Part shown: piece after piece, positions 23,163 through 26,721 of the stretch
Position numbering within the stretch: the stretch's first letter is position 1
Layout: every line of letters begins with the position of its first letter
NCBI GenBank assembly: GCA_034411955.1
Contig: DAOUMF010000082.1
Span: 1-26,721, forward strand
Length of the DNA: 26,721 nucleotides
Reading direction: 5' to 3'
From: DAOUMF01 sp034411955
Lineage (GTDB): Bacteria > Chloroflexota > Dehalococcoidia > SM23-28-2 > RBG-16-64-32
Made by a program: the position numbers and the translations under genes
Notes under the pieces: generated by a model
Databases searched by the model: none
Told to the model about the DNA's origin: nothing
Seen by the model: only the letters and a program-made list of their open reading frames with translations

Positions 23163-23191
23163 ATCATAGTCCTGTGCCAGGGACAGGTCAA
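23163..23191 (-). promoter_or_regulatory. Near-consensus promoter of the fusion-protein/ASCH operon with operator-like repeat
   Basis: On the minus strand: TTGACC (23186-23191), 17-bp spacer, TATGAT (23163-23168), the best sigma-70 match in the window. The spacer holds the inverted repeat CCTGT-N7-ACAGG (23171-23187), a likely repressor site. The leader to GTG 23059 would be about 97 bases. Confidence 0.65.
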
Positions 23192-23267
23192 CCTAGCGTA
23201 GCCCCCTGCCACTTCCCCCTCCCACCTCCCGCCCTCAAACCGTACCCTCGTCTCGGAGGTGATCACC

Positions 23268-23819
23268 ATGCCCCGCGCCTGCCCTGAGCGTGAGCCTGCC
23301 CTGAGCCCGCCGAAGGGAAGGGGAGGCAGACGCCCCGGCGCCGGAGCCCCACACGGTAACCTCAACGCCCTGAAGCACGGGCGCGACTCCGTCCACGTCC
23401 AGACCCTCATCCACGCCCTCGCCGCTCACCCCGCCACCCGCGAGGCCCTCATTCGCCTCGCCCGCCGCCAGCGCGCCCACAAGCGCCAGGCAGAGCGCAC
23501 CGCCGCCCTCATCCTCTCCCAGCTCCTCGACCGCGCCCTCATCTCCCTCAGGCCCGTTAGGCCTGACGGCCCTTCTGTCATCCCGAGCCGAGCGGGGGGT
23601 AGAATGAAGTGGGAGGAGGGCGAGAGCGTCAGTCCGCCTGGGCGGAGATCTGGCGCCCCTCCTTCTGCACAGCCTCTTCGCAGCCCGCGGCCCTCTCCCC
23701 TCACCCCGCCTGCCCGCCGTCGCGGGAACAATCAGTCGCAAGACCACGCGGCAAATACGGATCGAGTGCTCGACGCGATCCTCCACGGAAACGATCAAAC
23801 GTCAGATACGGAACCGTGA
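23268..23819 (+). CDS. Small basic protein with GNxNALKHG motif, repeat-laden
   Basis: A 183-residue protein. The N-terminal part RRPGAGAPHGNLNALKHGRDS (residues about 22-42; key motif GNLNALKHG) is a widespread short motif in proteins of unknown role, some terminase- or transposition-related. Residues 45-95 form an Arg-rich helix (RQRAHKRQAERTAALILSQLL). The remainder is low-complexity Pro/Arg/Ser. Two dispersed-repeat segments fall inside the frame (23277-23320 and 23573-23611) and probably lengthened it. ATG 23268 is preceded by GGAGGTGATC, ten bases fully complementary to the 16S rRNA 3' end. The end section may be a chance extension. Confidence 0.6.
   Translation: MPRACPEREPALSPPKGRGGRRPGAGAPHGNLNALKHGRDSVHVQTLIHALAAHPATREALIRLARRQRAHKRQAERTAALILSQLLDRALISLRPVRPDGPSVIPSRAGGRMKWEEGESVSPPGRRSGAPPSAQPLRSPRPSPLTPPARRRGNNQSQDHAANTDRVLDAILHGNDQTSDTEP
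23277..23320. repeat. Dispersed-repeat fragment with 13-bp direct repeat
   Basis: GCCTGCCCTGAGC occurs twice (23277-23289 and 23294-23306), and the second copy continues into CCGCCGAAGGG. This is a variant of the common environmental repeat whose reverse reads CTTCG-(N)-GGCTCAGGGCAGGC. It lies inside the NALKHG gene near its start. Confidence 0.6.
23573..23611. repeat. Degenerate copy of the TGTCATTCTGAG-type repeat
   Basis: CTGTCATCCCGAGCCGAGCG followed by GGGGGTAGAATGAA resembles one arm of the repeat at 3501-3606, with changes. It is read through in frame by the NALKHG gene. Confidence 0.45.
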
Positions 23820-23882
23820 AATCAATCAACCGGAGCTGTTCCCTGGTTCGTCGCCCCCTCCTCCTGCTATACTCCCCCCGGC

Positions 23883-25484
23883 ATGCCCGCACCCCAGCTT
23901 CCCCCCTTCGTCCGCGCCCTCCTGAGCCCCGCCGCGTATCCCCATCCCGTGGATCGCGTGCAGCTCGTCCAGACCCACATCTCCTACGTCTTCCTCGCCG
24001 GCGACCACGTCTACAAGGTCAAGAAGCCGGTGGACTTCGGCTTCCTGGACTTCTCCACTTTGGGGAAGCGACGATACTACTGCCGCCAGGAGGTGGTTCT
24101 CAACTCCCGCCTCTGCGCCGACACCTACCTCGGCGTGTCCCGAATACGGCAGCGAGGCCGGAACATCGCGGTCGATGGCCAGGGCACGATCATCGAGTAC
24201 GCCGTGCACATGCGTCGCCTGCCCGCGGAGCGAATGATGGACCGTCTCCTGGAGTCGGGCGCGGTGACGGAGGCGATGGTTCGGGCGCTGGCGGACAAGC
24301 TGGTCGACTTCCACGCACGCGCCGAGACGAGCCGTTGCATGGCCGAGTACGGCGACTGGGCGATCCGCTACAACTGGCGCGAGAACGTCCAGCAATGGCA
24401 GCCGTACATAGGCAGGACTGTCTCGCAGGAGCAGGACCGAATCCTGAAGGCGTATGGAGAGGCGTTCTTCGCTCGCAGGGCGGACATCCTGAGACGCCGT
24501 GTCAATGAGAGGCGCATCAGGCGTGTGCACGCGGACCTGCGCTCGGACGCCGTGTGCTTCACGGACGGCATCTGTGTGTTCGACTGCGTGGAGTTCAGCA
24601 AGCGGCTGAGCCTGCTGGACGTCGCCCGGGACGTGGGCTTCCTGGCGATGGACCTGGACTACCGCGGCCACGGCGACCTGGCCCGCGCATTCGTAGGGCG
24701 CTACGTCGAGGCTTCGGGCGATGCCGAGCTTCTCGAACTGGTCGACTTCTACGCCGCCTACAGCGCATGCGTACGCGGCAAGGTGGAGGCATTCCTCTTG
24801 GACCAGCCGGAGGTGCCACGGTCCGTGCAGCGGAGGGCAGCGGGCGCGTCCAAGCGCTACTTCGATCTTGCCTGTCGCTATGGGGAGAGCCTTCCGCCGG
24901 CCCTGCTGGTCATCACCTGCGGCCTCACCGCCACCGGCAAATCGGCTCTCGGGTGGCGGTTGGCGGAGAGCGCAGGTCTCGAGGTCATCTCATCGGACGT
25001 GGTGCGCAAGCGGCTGGCCGGCCTGGCGCCGGTCGAGCGGCGGTTCGAGCCGTTCCACGGCGGCATCTACTCGCCGGAGTTCACGGAGCGGACCTACACG
25101 GCGCTGCTGGAGGAGGGCCGCGAGCGGCTGCGGCGGGGTCAGTCGGTGGTGCTGGACGCCTCCTATATTCGGCGGCAGCACCGGCGAGCGGCCGCCCGCC
25201 TGGCCGCCGAGGAGGGCGCCCAGTTCGCCTGCGTGGAGTGCCGGGCGTCCGAAGGTGCCGTGCGTAGTCGGCTGGCCCGACGCCTGCGTCAGGGTAGCGA
25301 CCCGTCGGACGCCCGTTGGGAGATCTACGTGGTGCAGAAGCGCCGCTTTCAGCGCCCGAACGAGGTTGCGGCGCAACGGCTCATCATCGTCGACGGGGAA
25401 CGGCCGCTGGATCGGGCCGCGCGGCAGGCCCTGCGGCGGCTACGCTGGCTTTCGCCGCTCTCCTTGCCGGCGAAGGCGAGCTAG
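23883..25484 (+). CDS. APH-like kinase fold fused to P-loop (AAA_33) kinase
   Basis: The 533-residue protein has an aminoglycoside-phosphotransferase-like N-terminal half (VFLAGDHVYKVKKPVDFGFL with the ATP-binding Lys; catalytic-loop HADLRSDAVCF near residue 220; FDCVEFSKRL with the metal-binding Asp). The C-terminal P-loop half from about residue 335 has Walker A GLTATGKS and DASYIRRQHRRAA, like gluconate/zeta-toxin-type small-molecule kinases. This two-domain family is common in bacteria; its substrate is not known. ATG 23883 lacks a ribosome site, but TATACT (23868-23873) lies nine bases upstream, so the message may be leaderless. It converges on dut and the stops overlap. Confidence 0.9.
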   Translation: MPAPQLPPFVRALLSPAAYPHPVDRVQLVQTHISYVFLAGDHVYKVKKPVDFGFLDFSTLGKRRYYCRQEVVLNSRLCADTYLGVSRIRQRGRNIAVDGQGTIIEYAVHMRRLPAERMMDRLLESGAVTEAMVRALADKLVDFHARAETSRCMAEYGDWAIRYNWRENVQQWQPYIGRTVSQEQDRILKAYGEAFFARRADILRRRVNERRIRRVHADLRSDAVCFTDGICVFDCVEFSKRLSLLDVARDVGFLAMDLDYRGHGDLARAFVGRYVEASGDAELLELVDFYAAYSACVRGKVEAFLLDQPEVPRSVQRRAAGASKRYFDLACRYGESLPPALLVITCGLTATGKSALGWRLAESAGLEVISSDVVRKRLAGLAPVERRFEPFHGGIYSPEFTERTYTALLEEGRERLRRGQSVVLDASYIRRQHRRAAARLAAEEGAQFACVECRASEGAVRSRLARRLRQGSDPSDARWEIYVVQKRRFQRPNEVAAQRLIIVDGERPLDRAARQALRRLRWLSPLSLPAKAS

Positions 25485-25915
25485 CTGCCGGTAGAGCCGT
25501 GACCGCCGGAGCCGCGCTGGCTCGCCGAAAGCGCCTCCGCCTCCTCGATCACCACATCGGCCGTCCTGGCCACCACCAACTGGGCGATGCGGTCGCCGGG
25601 GCGGACCACGTGCGGCTCGCGATAGGGCAGGACGTACATCGTCACCAGCAACTCGCCGCGGTAGTCGCTGTCGATGGTGCCGAAGGTGACCTGCACCCCT
25701 CGGACGGAGAGCCCTGATCGGGGCCGTATCTGCACGTCGTAGTCGGGGGGCGTTTCGATGGCGATGCCGGTGGGCACGGGTATGGGCTCCTGTCCCACGA
25801 CGAGATCGTCGTCCAGGCAGGCGCAGAGGTCGTAGCCGGTGGAGCCGGGCGTCGCGCGCTGGGGCAGGCGAGCCCCCGGGCGCAGGCGTTGCACGCGCAG
25901 GACGGTCTGGCTCAT
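25481..25915 (-). CDS. dut: dUTP diphosphatase
   Basis: A 144-residue trimeric-type dUTPase, which converts dUTP to dUMP and keeps uracil out of DNA. All five motifs are visible in order: GSTGYDL (1), PRSGLS (2), GTIDSDYRGE (3), GDRIAQLVV (4) and RGSGGHGSTG (5). In motif 5 the usual Phe that stacks on uracil is His (GGHGSTG). The stretch between motifs 2 and 3 is short, as in several bacterial and phage enzymes. The ATG at 25915 overlaps the DUF309 stop (ATGA). Its TAG stop shares the CTAG at 25481-25484 with the convergent kinase gene. Confidence 0.94.
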   Translation of the reverse strand: MSQTVLRVQRLRPGARLPQRATPGSTGYDLCACLDDDLVVGQEPIPVPTGIAIETPPDYDVQIRPRSGLSVRGVQVTFGTIDSDYRGELLVTMYVLPYREPHVVRPGDRIAQLVVARTADVVIEEAEALSASQRGSGGHGSTGS

Positions 25916-26331
25916 TTGGGTATCGACTCCAGGCTCCGGGATTCAATCTGCGGTAGGGTCGAGCGGTCGAACTCGGCAAGGCGCTTCGGCCCCAGCCCGC
26001 GGACGCGTTCGTAGCAGGCGCCGGCCTCTCCTATCAGCCGCTGGACGTTGACGTCGAGGCAGGACGGGCGGTACGGCTCCAGCAGGATGAGGGCGTGGCC
26101 CAGCAGGTTGACCGTGCCCTTGTAGTTGCCGCGCAGGAGGCGGAGGAAGCCCGCCGTCACCTTGATGATCCCCTGGTAGAAGTCCGCCAGTTCGCTGCCT
26201 TCCGCCCGCCACACGTCCTCCAGCGTCTCGTGGCAGTCGTAGAAGCGCCAGGAGTTGAACTGGCGGAGCGCTTTGGCCAGCGCCTCTCGCTCCTCCTCCG
26301 TCAGCGGCGGCAGGGTCGTCCTGGGGCTCAT
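25912..26331 (-). CDS. DUF309-family protein
   Basis: A 139-residue helical protein with the DUF309 signature: FNSWRFYDCHETLEDVWRAE (residues about 25-44), then ELADFYQGIIKVTAGFLRLL and GNYKGTVNLLGHALILLEPY. The pattern resembles a repeat-helix metal- or nucleotide-binding fold with a conserved His/Glu pair (HETLE); function is unknown. The ATG at 26331 has no ribosome site. TACAAT (26340-26345) lies eight bases upstream, so the transcript is probably leaderless. It heads a two-gene operon with dut, which hints at nucleotide metabolism. Confidence 0.88.
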   Translation of the reverse strand: MSPRTTLPPLTEEEREALAKALRQFNSWRFYDCHETLEDVWRAEGSELADFYQGIIKVTAGFLRLLRGNYKGTVNLLGHALILLEPYRPSCLDVNVQRLIGEAGACYERVRGLGPKRLAEFDRSTLPQIESRSLESIPK

Positions 26332-26408
26332 CAGGGCCGATTGTACGACGGGTCGGCGGGTGCAGGCGAGGGGGCCGGTGGGGGTGAGAGGCGCATCGTT
26401 CGATGAGG

Positions 26409-26721
26409 TCAGGGTGGCGTTCCCCAGCCGCCGCCGCCAGGGGTCTCCAGGGTGAGGCGGTCTCCCGCCTGGACATTCACCTGCCCTTTGGAGGGTAGCT
26501 CGATGGGTTTGTGGGCCTCTGGGCTTCCCCCTGGCGACCTGAAGGTCGCCGCTACGTTGTCGGGTTCAGGGTGCGCGGGGTAGAGGAGGTTGCGGCCGGG
26601 CTCGCCGGGTCCGCCGCCGGCGAGGCCCCAGGGTCGCCGGCGCCGGCGGTCCGTGAGGAGGGAGACGGTGGCTGGAGCGAGGAACTCCCACGTGCGGCGA
26701 ATGCCGTCGCCGCCGCGGTGG
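26409..26721 (-). CDS. Hydantoinase B/oxoprolinase-family protein, C-terminus only
   Basis: Reading in from the right edge, about 103 residues of the C-terminus are visible, too short-lived to start in the window. HRGGDGIRRTWEFLAP, RRPWGLAGGGPGEPGRN, IELPSKGQVNVQAGDRL and the terminal ETPGGGGWGTP are hallmark motifs of HyuB/acetone-carboxylase-like subunits, which open hydantoin or oxoproline rings with ATP together with an A subunit. The segment NVAATFRSPGGSP between them looks inserted and is encoded by a palindromic repeat. Stop is TGA at 26409-26411. Confidence 0.88.
   Translation of the reverse strand, partial: HRGGDGIRRTWEFLAPATVSLLTDRRRRRPWGLAGGGPGEPGRNLLYPAHPEPDNVAATFRSPGGSPEAHKPIELPSKGQVNVQAGDRLTLETPGGGGWGTPP
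26533..26550. repeat. Intragenic palindrome GGCGACCT-GA-AGGTCGCC
   Basis: Eight-base perfect arms with a two-base centre, followed by GCTACGTT. Similar AACGTAGCGGCGACC...GGTCGCC units are common dispersed repeats. It lies in frame within the hydantoinase B-like gene. Confidence 0.65.

Noticed and set aside
23268..23819. Prophage terminase small subunit
   Set aside because: The GNxNALKHG motif occurs in some terminase-like proteins, but no other phage gene, integrase or att-like repeat is near.

Overview
The window reads as one chromosomal stretch of a high-GC bacterium, about two thirds G+C by eye in most genes. Gene content suits a Chloroflexota-like lineage (Dehalococcoidia or a relative): Mo-hydroxylase genes, a DinB/SCP2 fusion, a bacterial eIF-2B-like protein, DUF309, a GNxNALKHG-type small protein and scattered palindromic repeats. 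No rRNA, tRNA or marker gene fixes this, so the assignment is an inference. I saw no tRNA, rRNA, CRISPR array, IS element or integrase. No gene-free stretch exceeds 300 bp; the longest are about 17304-17516 and 23060-23267.

Left part (1-5745, minus strand): one operon reading leftward. It encodes the three subunits of a molybdenum hydroxylase (FAD, [2Fe-2S], molybdopterin), then a DinB/SCP2 fusion and a partial VOC protein. A lower-GC AbiV-like (HEPN) abortive-infection gene sits exactly between the FAD and [2Fe-2S] genes and overlaps both. A cloverleaf-shaped palindromic repeat lies between the [2Fe-2S] and molybdopterin genes. At 5890-7880 follow a small membrane protein, a 1-Cys peroxiredoxin and a MidA-type methyltransferase, all on the minus strand.

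Middle (7989-13562, plus strand): a MarR regulator is followed by a 14-TM DHA2 drug exporter. Next come a single-domain ModE-like regulator and a tupABC-type tungstate/molybdate ABC transporter. Two matching ModE-type operators (CG-Y-TATGCT-N6-AGCATA) flank a structured leader RNA in front of tupA. The tupA reading frame is broken by one in-frame TAG, with a well-preserved C-terminus after it. Metal uptake fits the need of the upstream molybdenum enzyme.

Right-middle (13577-19576): a leftward four-gene cluster (DUF2203, DinB, NAD-dependent epimerase, GDPD); an eIF-2B-like gene, a CDGSH [2Fe-2S] mini-protein and a NUDIX hydrolase; then an acyl-CoA synthetase of the 4CL type.

Lower-GC cargo (19716-23059): an unknown protein with two C-terminal membrane segments converges on a two-gene unit. 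That unit encodes a 602-aa DUF4062/TIR-like + GNAT + PUA-like fusion and an overlapping ASCH protein. It has a near-consensus promoter with an inverted repeat in its spacer. This unit is the best candidate for an undescribed, probably defence-related, system.

Right end (23268-26721): a small NALKHG protein carrying repeats inside its frame, an APH-like/P-loop kinase fusion, dUTPase and DUF309, and the C-terminus of a hydantoinase B-type protein.

Several genes have a -10-like hexamer only 7-13 nt before the start codon, pointing to frequent leaderless or very short-leader transcripts.
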